Source of the DNA: Clostridium_AD sp050717515
Lineage (GTDB): Bacteria > Bacillota > Clostridia > Clostridiales > Clostridiaceae
Length of the DNA stretch: 64,000 bases
Assembly (NCBI RefSeq): GCF_050717515.1
Contig: NZ_JBOITL010000039.1
Coordinates: 124,001 to 188,000, forward strand
Reading direction: 5' to 3'
A program made the position numbers and the translations under genes. Of the stretch, positions 27,601 to 34,566 are shown in pieces. Within the stretch, counting starts at the first letter, position 1. Every line of letters starts with the position of its first letter. The notes under the pieces are model-generated. The model saw only the letters and a program-made list of their open reading frames with translations. It was not told the DNA's origin and did not search any database.

Positions 27601-28944
27601 TACAGCATCAGAACCATTTTTTTTAACCTTATACAGCATGCCTCCATCTGAATGGTTACTATAATAAATATCATCTCCAGATAAAGTTATATAAGCTGCT
27701 TTATCATCAACTACAAGCTGCTTTTGGGAACCATCTAATTTAGATTTATATAATCTACCTCCATCAGTGTAATTACTATAATAAACATAATCTTGGGATA
27801 CATTTATATATTGTGCTTTATCTTCACCTATTTTTTTATTGTACACCCCATCAAATGCCATTTTATAAAGAGCTTCCTTATCCCCTGGATTTGAATAATA
27901 AATATATCCCTCTGAGTCCAATGCAGCTATACCATTATTAACAATATTTCCTCCCGTATTACCTGCTCCATAGTCATCAAAGGTATATAAGGAACATTTG
28001 TTTACCAAGTTATACTGAATATTGAAATATCCTTTTGCAAGGATTGTTTTGTCACTAGCCAATATGGATATTTCTTCTGTTATTTCACTAGAAGTATAAG
28101 CTATAATTTCCCCTAAATTTTTAATGGCACTACTATGCTTTAACTTAAAATACTTTGCCCCGGTTATCCCAATTAAATTAGTTGGGGTAACACTAATTAG
28201 CTTAACATCGCTTCTTACTACGATTTGTAAATCTATACTTGGAGATTGTAATTTATACTCCTGAGTATTTATATTCCATACATATATATGATTTTTTCCT
28301 TGTGGATCGATATAAGTCATCTTATCATATTTTCTCGTTACATTATTTCCATCTAAAAAACCGTATTTAAGTATACTTGAAAGCTTCTCATAATTTACAT
28401 CATAGGTAAAATAAACATCATAATCCTTATTTAAAATAATCTCATTAACTTCTTTGGAATGGGTTAATAAATAATCAGCGCAGTAGGCCTTGTCTGCAAT
28501 TATAACTAGTCCATTTTCTCCTGGTAATCCAGCGTATATATTTTTTATGTAAAAATCCATAATAGTTGGCTTTAAGGTCTCATGGCCGTCTTTTGTTTTT
28601 ACATTTGTAATTTCGATTCTATAACCCTTACCTTTTGTGTAATTGGTATAAGGCTTAATTGTAAAAGACTTATAATTGCTGTAATCCACTATTATATTAA
28701 TCGATATAGGTATGTTTGTAGCCTTATCATAAACTTTAACGTTATTGTAATTTATAGTGGTTAAATCTACCTCTTTATTAAAGTTAATCTTCCATACTTT
28801 ATCAGGCATTACATTAAATTTATTAATAATGGTCTTATTATCATTTGTTATTCCTCTAGCCATACTTGAAACACAAAAGACACTTACCATAAGTACAAAT
28901 ATCAATGCACTAATGGTGCTTATAAATTTATTCTTTACATACAT
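24700..28944 (-). CDS. Large secreted multidomain surface protein (SbsA-Ig / DUF5050-like repeats)
   Basis: A 1414-residue exported protein. It has a hydrophobic signal segment at about 8-28, then an SbsA-type Ig domain (KVWKINFNKEVDLTTIN to about 135). Roughly 330-630 is a run of about seven 45-residue repeats with the pattern (D)W/Y-(I/V)YYSN-DGG-LYK-K-DGS, as in DUF5050 propeller-like proteins. An Ig-like segment with Asp/Asn-rich strands comes next, including one module related to the plus-strand Ig-like protein (NDSVEVIG...GELVRIYSDES...ITITRLGRAES). The C-terminus is fibronectin-like (KYNVYIVLKDDKYNYSPVEWREFTTK). No anchor motif is visible. Likely a cell-surface or matrix protein; ligand unknown. 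Confidence 0.85.
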   Translation of the reverse strand: MYVKNKFISTISALIFVLMVSVFCVSSMARGITNDNKTIINKFNVMPDKVWKINFNKEVDLTTINYNNVKVYDKATNIPISINIIVDYSNYKSFTIKPYTNYTKGKGYRIEITNVKTKDGHETLKPTIMDFYIKNIYAGLPGENGLVIIADKAYCADYLLTHSKEVNEIILNKDYDVYFTYDVNYEKLSSILKYGFLDGNNVTRKYDKMTYIDPQGKNHIYVWNINTQEYKLQSPSIDLQIVVRSDVKLISVTPTNLIGITGAKYFKLKHSSAIKNLGEIIAYTSSEITEEISILASDKTILAKGYFNIQYNLVNKCSLYTFDDYGAGNTGGNIVNNGIAALDSEGYIYYSNPGDKEALYKMAFDGVYNKKIGEDKAQYINVSQDYVYYSNYTDGGRLYKSKLDGSQKQLVVDDKAAYITLSGDDIYYSNHSDGGMLYKVKKNGSDAVLNHGSKVIADNNSSNSQVGEVAYINIDGDWIYYINHADGHKPYVINKEGTYRGKLSDEYATSLQVFGDWVYYCSGNGTISKVKKDGTGGVVEIKGKASEINKGFHINVLDDWLYYSNYDDGSKLYKVKTDGSGEKIKLTEDSVGYINIVAGYIYYNTTKGKLFRVALNGSIDVKPEEIGGKNTTENVLNMDSLKLVVDFSDVNEDIKFIEKKYLPEKVAAIMGDNIMKQLVVIWDTEKVTVKDGIRTYKGSAIGYNKTITLDLVLPSEMLNDTNKISIYNNNGKNDSVEVIGIETGISYDSRKIQEGELVRIYSDESCKYKLGEAKVTRDKIALTQKLDLDAYGKSIWITITRLGRAESAPTEVKQVEAPLIKDNAAKDNDNANLGVDVRDFTISNWTPSVKNSPLDQYIYIVPSKVVLDMKNFGAMDNLNGMSANAWDGTQLYNKLIGEKLELRKLDSKKTLIKAGNYDVYIATEYSGLGTPDTYGRVPKVYGKVSSDTPSIVTIKEEILPKKPIMLEQRVKAGTEITLTTAPALGETAWLIPLENLPQVKGWKWEDKDKKEWIGLSTWNDPSGSNPYDPFKALALQNKDVTKLVGDGFSKIIKAPLGMEDGLSYIDKKYKLFIVNGVGASSEGGASLRDTNDSIIVDNQSSTLALLSNIVVKVGESIIVKTSENPNMPGESEEARVFIVKDYDSIITIKQLENSVKAGNGKVIKVQNKTSYKIDTTGLEAALDSIEPNYTIVVVDNAGNVSPAYYVNIMLKTDELINLVYEVNEKLASTDTSIITNKDTLTKMNSLISYLPSANKIINNTLDTKKESQKNITATFKSLKSKFLYFLNSLGGVTSILTSDLDVDAPRFEWKYPNVDVDVVGSLANLNIQAKEAATAYYVVLPADSEVPDEKLLLNYGNLDNNLVISRDEKTLIKDELLAIPITGLTPKTKYNVYIVLKDDKYNYSPVEWREFTTK

Positions 28945-29009
28945 AGTTCGCTCATCTCCCTAATATTTTACAATATTATTAATTATTGTTTAATTAAATC
29001 ATTCTTCTA

Positions 29010-29042
29010 TTAATACTTCGTTTAAAGATCTAATAACTTTAA
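29010..29042 (-). promoter_or_regulatory. Shared upstream element, copy 2
   Basis: On the minus strand TAAAGTTATTAGATCTTTA followed by AACGAAGTATTAA lies about 65 bases before the 1414-residue gene. It is nearly identical to the element at 21787-21819. Confidence 0.5.
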
Positions 29043-29048
29043 TGAAAG

Positions 29049-29067
29049 GTGCCTGTCACTTGGGTGA
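29049..29067 (+). repeat. REP-like repeat, TTGG type
   Basis: GTGCCTGTCACTTGGGTGA followed by AAAAAGGGAACCCAAA, as in the copies near 23665 and 24295. It lies in the 28945-29359 gap between a shared promoter element and a terminator. Confidence 0.8.
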
Positions 29068-29126
29068 AAAAGGGAACCCAAAGGGCATCAAATTGATGAA
29101 AACTACTTAACTATATGCTTCACACC

Positions 29127-29166
29127 GAAAAAACCACAAATATATACCTTCATATATTTTGTGGTT
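29127..29166 (-). terminator. Terminator after the coiled-coil repeat gene
   Basis: On the minus strand AACCACAAAATATAT, a short loop and ATATATTTGTGGTT are followed by TTTTT. A second 14-bp hairpin (AATAAGCATCAGTA / TACTGATGCTTATT) at 29218-29259 precedes it, closer to the gene. The rest of the gap carries no coding signal. Confidence 0.75.
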
Positions 29167-29359
29167 CCCTAGTTACCCCCGAGATTCTCTTGTATTTTAA
29201 GTCCCTGTTGAACCCCAAATAAGCATCAGTAACTATTACTTTAGCTACTGATGCTTATTTAAATATTATTCTATATTTCATTTTTCTTCCCTCTCCGCCT
29301 ATTACTCTAACTTTGCTTGCTAATTTACTTTTTTAAAATATCACTTAGCATCATACACA

Positions 29360-29746
29360 TTATTTTATAGCCTTTAGTTTTGCAATATCTGACCAATTGT
29401 TTGCTGTGATAATTTCTACACTACTCATGTCTTTTCTTATACTCTTAACTTCACCTTTAATTTCGAAAGCTTCATGTTTCAAGTTTTCTTGCTCCGCTGA
29501 AATAACATCAGTTTTATGCTCCAAAGCTCTTAATATTTGAGTATGTTCTTCCTGTGTGGTTTTAATTGATATAATATCACCTTGTATTGATATTATATCG
29601 CCTTGTATTGATTTAATATCACCCTGCATTGATTTCATGTCACCTTGCATTGATTTCATGTCACCTTGCATTGATTTCATGTCACCTTGCATTGATTTCA
29701 TGTCACCTTGCATTTCCTTTAGAATATCTAATATTTCCTTATCCAT
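29360..29746 (-). CDS. Coiled-coil protein with heptad MQGDMKS repeats
   Basis: A 128-residue acidic protein. After MDKEILDILKE there are about seven copies of the heptad MQGDMKS/IQGDIIS, then a second coiled-coil stretch (TQILRALEHKTDVISAEQENLKHEAFEIKGEVKSIRKDM). It has no signal peptide or membrane segment. The heptads are encoded by near-identical 21-bp units, so the length is likely to vary between strains. Similar proteins are common in clostridia without a known role. The start has a usable GGTGGTGAA ribosome site. Confidence 0.8.
   Translation of the reverse strand: MDKEILDILKEMQGDMKSMQGDMKSMQGDMKSMQGDMKSMQGDIKSIQGDIISIQGDIISIKTTQEEHTQILRALEHKTDVISAEQENLKHEAFEIKGEVKSIRKDMSSVEIITANNWSDIAKLKAIK
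29577..29715 (-). repeat. 21-bp tandem repeat (minisatellite) in the coiled-coil gene
   Basis: About seven head-to-tail units of TGATTTCATGTCACCTTGCAT form. The four right-hand units are identical, and the left-hand units have drifted (TGATATTATATCGCC). The unit is in frame, each giving one heptad. Confidence 0.9.
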
Positions 29747-29820
29747 AAATTCACCACCTAAATCTTTTTATTTTATTATATCATATCACAACTGTGGTTG
29801 AAATATAATTTTTTTCTAAA

Positions 29821-30045
29821 AATAGTATCTGCCATAACCTTTATGCTATCTACTACCTTTCCATCTTCTATAGCCTTTAACATTTTAGTTTGTTTTTCTG
29901 CATATATTTTTTGAGTTTCCTCCATAGCCTTTTTGATATTTTTTTAACTTCTGTAGCTCTTTGTTTAGACTTATTTGCATTATTACTTCCTTCCATGGAT
30001 TTGGACGAAAGCTCATTTATATTTTTATCTGTTTTTCAAGCATTA
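29821..30045 (-). pseudogene. Methyl-accepting chemotaxis protein remnant
   Basis: Two frames joined by a frameshift near 29937-29945 read NINELSSKSMEGSNNANKSKQ then RATEVKK, and AMEETQKIYAEKQTKMLKAI then EDGKVVDSIKVMADTI. This matches the adaptation helix and the start of the signalling tip of a chemoreceptor (V-x-I-x-x-M-A-D-T-I). The receptor is lost on both sides of this fragment. It fills the 29747-30161 gap together with the REP-like copy. Confidence 0.7.
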
Positions 30046-30149
30046 GACTTTAAATTGTAAATTATTTGAATACTAGCTTGATGACATTGCCACTTGGGTG
30101 CTTGAGAAGGCTACCTGAGCTTGCTATATTTATTTGCATTATTTTACAA

Positions 30150-30168
30150 GTGCCTGTCACCCTAGTGA
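30150..30168 (+). repeat. REP-like repeat, CCTA type, 3' of the transposase
   Basis: GTGCCTGTCACCCTAGTGA. The stop codon of the tyrosine transposase (TAG on the minus strand, 30162-30164) lies inside it. The 35 bases before it (AGCTTGCTATATTTATTTGC...) match those before the copy at 35973. Confidence 0.85.
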
Positions 30169-30710
30169 ACACTGCTATCAATAAAATCTTTATATCTTTT
30201 TCTTTGGTTACTCTTCGAAAAATAGGATAAAATTTTATTTGAAGTTATTAACTCCTCTTTCTTATCTCCAATATACATCCCATAACTGCTCCACTTATAA
30301 TCTTCTGGCTTTTCAACCATTTGTGCTCTTTTAGGATTTAAGTGTATATACCTACTTACCTCTAATACATATTCATCTTTCTATATTATTTCAGCATTAT
30401 ATCTTGATTGAAACAAATGACCTATAAAATTATATTTCTTATTAAAATTCTTTGCATAAAAATTATTAATTCTACCAATATAAAAATTTATAGGCTTTTC
30501 CTTTGCTTCTATTTGTATGTGTACATGATTTGTCATCAAACAGTAACTTATAATTCTATAACAATCTTTGTAATAACTTAGTGCCTCTTCCATACATTTT
30601 AAATAAAATTCAAAATCAATTTCTTCTTTGAATATATCATTTCTACGGTTACCTCTAGCTGTTACATGATACATAGCTCCAGGATACCATTCTAGCTTTT
30701 TTCTTCCCAT
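30162..30710 (-). pseudogene. REP-associated tyrosine transposase, interrupted by one stop codon
   Basis: Y1-type (IS200-like, RAYT) transposase. The N-terminal part MGRKKLEWYPGAMYHVTARG has the usual RAYT start, and NHVHIQIE gives the HxH (HVH) metal-binding pair. The frame continues past an in-frame TAG at 30381-30383 to read EVSRYIHLNPKRAQMVEKPE and DYKWSSYGMYIG, the standard C-terminal end of RAYTs. Apart from that one nonsense codon, the 182-codon frame is intact. It is flanked by two copies of a 19-bp repeat in the same orientation, at 30150 and 30797, as expected for an element that mobilises such repeats. Confidence 0.85.
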
Positions 30711-30796
30711 TTCAAGATTCTCCTGTCAATTTTTATTATCTATATTATTGACAGGCTTTACTATTTTAATACTTTTATTTTTACATTCTTTTACAA

Positions 30797-30815
30797 GTGC
30801 CTGTCACCCTAGTGA
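30797..30815 (+). repeat. REP-like repeat, CCTA type, 5' of the transposase
   Basis: GTGCCTGTCACCCTAGTGA preceded by TTTTACAA and followed by GGAGGTT, as in the copy at 35973. Confidence 0.85.
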
Positions 30816-30897
30816 GGAGGTTAATACTGCATGTAATATTGTGAGAATGGTGAACTTATTATGGACAAGTTCCCAGGCTGGCTTTGCTATTGCCAAA

Positions 30898-30976
30898 AGT
30901 TAATCTAAGATAACAATTATGCTAGATTAACTAAAAAACACTTCATATATTCTTCAGAAATTAAAGAATATATGAA
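30898..30976 (-). terminator. Two tandem hairpins after the nhaC gene
   Basis: On the minus strand the first hairpin is TTCATATATTCTT / AAGAATATATGAA (30942-30976), followed by GTGTTTTTTAG. The second is AGTTAATCTA / TAGATTAACT (30898-30932), followed by TTTT. Both lie downstream of the antiporter gene and could end its transcript. Confidence 0.7.
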
Positions 30977-31087
30977 ATATTTATTCTTATTATCGCAATC
31001 GCAAAATTTAATTGTAACTTTAAAATAAATGAATACTATTCATTTATAAGAGATATTATATTTTTAACCTGCTTTTTTCGGCAGTTT

Positions 31088-31127
31088 CCCTGGGGTACTT
31101 GCGAAGGCTTGCCTGAGCTTGCTAAAA
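31088..31127 (+). repeat. Dispersed repeat with CCCTGGGGT core
   Basis: CCCTGGGGTACTTGCGAAGG then CTTGCCTGAGCTTGCT. The same unit, in either orientation, occurs at 24228-24272, 24527-24570 and 36145-36187, and in degraded form at 30090-30120 and 34254. Confidence 0.75.
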
Positions 31128-31217
31128 TCAAACCAAACCAAACCCTTGTAACCCAATAAAAGGATTTGATTTGATTTTAAATGGAAGCCATTCACGGAAT
31201 CTCTGAGGGGTCGTTTG

Positions 31218-31237
31218 TGAGCGAAGCGAGCTTGCTA
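31218..31237 (-). repeat. Dispersed repeat GAGCGAAGCGAGCTTGCTA
   Basis: TGAGCGAAGCGAGCTTGCTA. Inverse copies lie at 23980-23998 and 24272-24290, where they border the nuclease remnant and the duplicated composite repeat. Confidence 0.7.
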
Positions 31238-31323
31238 TCATTTTTATTTTACATACTCTGACACAAACCACCAGATAGCAGGTAGCATTGCGAAGGAATA
31301 CATAAACATTTACTTCCTTCTTG

Positions 31324-32739
31324 CTATAAAATAAATCCAACTACAAGATATAATAATGCTGATACAGCAGCAGCTACTGTTGCATATGGCACTTGGGTCT
31401 TAACGTGGTCTATGTGATCAGATCCCGAACCAAGAGATGCAAGTATCGTTGTATCTGATAGTGGTGAACAGTGATCTCCATAACATCCCCCACCCATTAC
31501 TGCTGCAATCGTTGCATATACAAGTGTTGTATCAGCTACTCCGCCTGCCAATTGTAATGCCATCGGTATTGCTATTGGTGTCATTATTGCGTATGTTCCC
31601 CATGATGTACCTGTGAAGAAGGCTATAAATCCACATACTAAGAATGTAAACACTAAAAGTAAAGTAGGAGTCATCCAAGCTTGTGTCAAATTAATTACAA
31701 ATTGAGCCGTACCTAACTCTTTGCTTATTGTGTTAAGTCCATACGCTAATGATAATATAAGCATAGCGGACATAACACCTTTAATACCATTTGCAGCTGT
31801 TTCCATAAGTTCTGTGATTGTACCCATTTTCTGTATAAGCATTACTACAAATTGAAATGCTACCGCACACATAAAACCTTCTAATGTCTTTGCTGTTCCA
31901 ATTGCTATATAAGTTCCTAATGTTACTGTAATTATTATTATCGCTGGTGCAAAGAAGTTTATGATTAAGTTAGGTTTTATGCCTTCATTTGGCTTAATAT
32001 CAGTTAACTCTTTACCAAGTAAAGGTTTTGCTTTATCCCACATAACCTTTCCTGTTTCCATTGTTCTTTTCTCTGCAGCTTTCATAGGTCCAAAGTCAGG
32101 TATTATTTTCATAGCTATTAACCCAACCATAAGTGTTGCTGTAATACCATAAAAATTATATGGCACCATTTTTATAACTGCATTCATTGCAAGGTTCTTA
32201 TCTGTAAAAGCTCCAGTTGCAACAAGTAATCCTGCCATATATACACCCCAGGATGAAAAAGGGATAAGTGTGCAAACAGGCGCAGAGGTTGAGTCGCATA
32301 TGTAAGCTAGCTTTTCTCTTGATACTCTTGCTTTATCTGTGATATTCCTCATAACTGTTCCAACATATAAGGGACTGAAATAATCACTAAAGAATATAAA
32401 TATTCCAAGAAGCCAAGCTATTATTTGAGCACCTTTTGCATTTATGTTTCTTTTACTTATTGCTTTTGTAAAAGCATCGATTGCTCCTGACTTTTGAAAG
32501 AATGCCACCATGATACCTACAAAAACTTCAATACTTAGTACCCAAATAAAGTCAGCAGTTCCTAGTGCCTTTTGTAGCAATCCAGAAAATCCGAATAGGA
32601 CATTTTGTCCAGTAATAAGTATCCCAACTAGTACACCCATCAGAAGTGAGAATATTGCTTCCCTTGTAATAAATGCTAGTACTAATGCTACAAGAGCAGG
32701 TAATAGTGATAAAACTCCAAAATTTGCTGCGGAATCCAT
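31324..32739 (-). CDS. nhaC: NhaC-family Na+/H+ antiporter
   Basis: Integral membrane cation antiporter of the NhaC family, 471 residues with about 11-12 hydrophobic segments. The family signature is visible as VMGGGCYGDHCSPLSDTTIL followed by ASLGSGSDHIDHVKTQVPYA (about 410-450), with FFTGTSWGTYAIMTP just before and an FIFFSDYFSPLYVGT motif in the first half. Substrate in this family ranges from Na+/H+ to amino acid or malate/lactate exchange, so the ion is not certain. It is unrelated to the flagellar genes by function and is monocistronic with terminators downstream. Confidence 0.9.
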   Translation of the reverse strand: MDSAANFGVLSLLPALVALVLAFITREAIFSLLMGVLVGILITGQNVLFGFSGLLQKALGTADFIWVLSIEVFVGIMVAFFQKSGAIDAFTKAISKRNINAKGAQIIAWLLGIFIFFSDYFSPLYVGTVMRNITDKARVSREKLAYICDSTSAPVCTLIPFSSWGVYMAGLLVATGAFTDKNLAMNAVIKMVPYNFYGITATLMVGLIAMKIIPDFGPMKAAEKRTMETGKVMWDKAKPLLGKELTDIKPNEGIKPNLIINFFAPAIIIITVTLGTYIAIGTAKTLEGFMCAVAFQFVVMLIQKMGTITELMETAANGIKGVMSAMLILSLAYGLNTISKELGTAQFVINLTQAWMTPTLLLVFTFLVCGFIAFFTGTSWGTYAIMTPIAIPMALQLAGGVADTTLVYATIAAVMGGGCYGDHCSPLSDTTILASLGSGSDHIDHVKTQVPYATVAAAVSALLYLVVGFIL

Positions 32740-32779
32740 AATATTTCCCCCTTTTTATTAAAAAGTTCTTTTAGTGAAT

Positions 32780-33228
32780 TTAATGTTTTTTTACAAATTC
32801 TAATCTCACCCTCTTTCCTCTTAACTTGCTCGTATACTTAAATGTTCCATTAAGTTCTTCCATAGCTTCTCTAAACCATATTACATCACTAGTGTTTCCA
32901 GGGAGTCGCCTAGACGATCATCGTTAAGATTGCTTGGATTTATGCCCTGTCCCAAAAGGATTTCACACTCCAACTGTGAAAATGTGTTTTCTACATGAAC
33001 AAGCGGAGTTCTACCCATCAAAACATTTATAATCATTGCCTTTATTAAAACACCAATACTTATTTTTACTCTTGGATCTAGTGGCCCAACAAATTGGTCT
33101 ATAAACTCTGGACTATTAAGTACATCACACATTGCAGAAATTACTGGTTTCATTCCTAAATTGTTTACTTCAATATATTCTGATGCTACCATTTCTTCAT
33201 AATCAATATCTTCATTATTACTTGACAT
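32780..33228 (-). pseudogene. Transposase remnant (DUF4277/IS1634-like), internally deleted
   Basis: From ATG 33228, with a GAGGTGAG ribosome site, the reading frame gives an N-terminal transposase domain of the DUF4277 type (VNNLGMKPVISAMCDVLNSP, then LIKAMIINVLMGRTPLVHVE and GINPSNLNDDRLGDSLETL). It stops at 32881. A second frame from about 32868 to the TAA at 32780 reads WFREAMEELNGTFKYTSKLR then GKRVRLEFVKKH, which looks like the end of the same protein. The catalytic middle is missing, so this is a dead insertion sequence. Confidence 0.75.
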
Positions 33229-33368
33229 TATACTCACCTCGCTATAGAATTCTATGTGAGTATGTATATTCGACATAATTAATAAAATCATTTTTGTATT
33301 TATTGCCCTTTTAATGAATTTATTGTAAAAGTAATTTGTTAAAAGGGTTTTTATATAGCCACTGATGC

Positions 33369-33620
33369 TCATTCTAATTTTTTTCCGCCTTTTGTTCTTC
33401 TGCTATCGCTATCTATAGCACTAACCTGTGCTGCTAACTTGTCTAGCCTATGATTCAAATTTCTTAGTTGTTGTGGAGTAACGGCGACTTGCTTACCTTG
33501 TTCCGCTATCTCTCTCATTTGAAGCAGCTTCGCCTCTATGATGCCCAACATATTTTGTCTATACTGCACCCACTCTAACTGTTGCTGCAATTCTTGTTTT
33601 AGCTCTTCTTTCTCATCCAT
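33369..33620 (-). CDS. Coiled-coil partner of YjfB-type protein, copy 1
   Basis: An 83-residue helical protein (from ATG 33620; a TTG at 33635 is an alternative) with the pattern EELKQELQQQLEWVQYRQNM, then LGIIEAKLLQMREIAEQGKQ, LRNLNHRLDKLAAQVSAIDSD and KGGKKLE. I do not recognise a named family. The ATG starts 6 bases after the stop of a YjfB-type gene. Paralogues with the same neighbour lie at 38392-38631 and 35637-35792, and one is fused to a YjfB-like N-terminus at 37877-38296. The pairing suggests a common function in motility. Confidence 0.8.
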   Translation of the reverse strand: MDEKEELKQELQQQLEWVQYRQNMLGIIEAKLLQMREIAEQGKQVAVTPQQLRNLNHRLDKLAAQVSAIDSDSRRTKGGKKLE

Positions 33621-33625
33621 TATTA

Positions 33626-33805
33626 CTATGCCCAAGCATCCAAATTTTGTCCTACACTAGTGTCTACCGCAACATTCTTCATCATATCTGTCATCTGAGT
33701 CATATTTTCTTTCCCTGTATCCATAGCTATTTTCATTACTGCTATACCTGCATCTTGTTGTACTCTTGCTTGGCTCATTACCATTGACAAAGATCCTATG
33801 TCCAT
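33626..33805 (-). CDS. yjfB: YjfB-type putative motility protein, copy 1
   Basis: A 59-residue protein of the YjfB putative motility family. It starts MDIGSLSMVMSQARVQQDAG, continues with IAVMKIAMDT and a TQMTDMMKNV helix, and ends VGQNLDAWA. The start follows a GGAGGT ribosome site. B. subtilis yjfB is a SigD-regulated motility gene of unknown function. It is followed by the coiled-coil partner gene and preceded by a hypothetical gene 38 bases away. Confidence 0.85.
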   Translation of the reverse strand: MDIGSLSMVMSQARVQQDAGIAVMKIAMDTGKENMTQMTDMMKNVAVDTSVGQNLDAWA

Positions 33806-33843
33806 ATGATTACCTCCTATTTACTATTTTTTTCAAGTAAGAA

Positions 33844-34197
33844 TTACCTTACCGCTATTCCAATCTTCCCAAATCTTTCAGTTATATCTTGAAAAACATC
33901 ATCCTCAATTTCATCATAAAAATGCTTATCTTTTTCTCCCCAATAAACTTCAACCTTTAAATGATTTATTTGTGGTCTAAGGGTAATTAAATTTTTTACA
34001 TTTTTTCTTTTCCGAGCATTCTCTAACAATTCAAATACAAAAATATTCCCCCCATTTTCTTTGTCATTTCTCCAAACTCCATTATAGCAATAATTTAAGC
34101 TACATAGTTTGGTATCAAGTTCCCACAAATTTAGCTTTACACCATCTGATAAGTAATTATATTTTTCATCGGATACAAAACTTTCTTTATTTTCCAT
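33844..34197 (-). CDS. Hypothetical protein
   Basis: A 117-residue soluble protein that I do not recognise. It has alternating aromatic and charged segments (LNLWELDTKLCSLNYCYNGVW; LITLRPQINHLKVEVYWGEK) and a C-terminus FQDITERFGKIGIAVR. It has a GGAAGGAT ribosome site, no signal peptide and no membrane segment. It precedes the YjfB-type gene by 38 bases, so the three genes 34197-33369 may form one unit. Confidence 0.7.
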   Translation of the reverse strand: MENKESFVSDEKYNYLSDGVKLNLWELDTKLCSLNYCYNGVWRNDKENGGNIFVFELLENARKRKNVKNLITLRPQINHLKVEVYWGEKDKHFYDEIEDDVFQDITERFGKIGIAVR

Positions 34198-34566
34198 GTG
34201 ATATCATCCTTCCTATAGTAAAAAGAACCAGAGTTTTCACCCTGATTTCTAAATTTCACACCCCTGAAGTGCTTTTACGGATCAACGTTACATCTTGCTA
34301 TAATTAAGGTCGCACCCGCATCAACTATTCCATCTTTGATGAATTTCTAATTTCCTTATATTATCTGGCTGACACTACCCCTTTCCAATAAATATATGAA
34401 CAAAGTGAATACGTTTATTGGTTGCTAGCGAGGGATTTAATCCCGAGCTTGCTATGATGTCCAAGACTCGCTATGAGTGGTTTGCTAAACCTTTCTCAGC
34501 GCGGTTCCCACCCGCTATATGATACGCCCTTATCTTGGCGCTCTGTCTGTCACCCTAGTGCTAATT
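34198..34566. other. Gene-free region with degraded repeats
   Basis: Contains a degraded CACCCCTGAAGTGC element (about 34258-34272), fragments of the AGCTTGCTAT repeat (34450-34460) and, at its end, a REP-like copy. No coding sequence or terminator with a clear T-run was seen. Confidence 0.6.
34543..34560 (+). repeat. REP-like repeat, degraded CCTA type
   Basis: CTGTCTGTCACCCTAGTG, two differences from the common motif, ending 6 bases before the stop codon of the nuclease gene. Confidence 0.7.

Larger units (their letters stand above)
30711..31323. other. Gene-free region with repeats and terminators
   Basis: Between the transposase remnant and the antiporter gene I see a REP-like copy (30797), two tandem hairpins (30898-30976) and two further repeat copies (31088-31127, 31218-31237). 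No credible coding sequence is present. Confidence 0.7.

Noticed and set aside
29577..29715. CRISPR array or regulatory iterons
   Set aside because: The 21-bp units are in frame inside a coding sequence and have no spacers; they encode heptads.
31128..31340. A 70-codon minus-strand frame downstream of nhaC
   Set aside because: It runs through two dispersed repeats, overlaps the end of nhaC and has no ribosome site.
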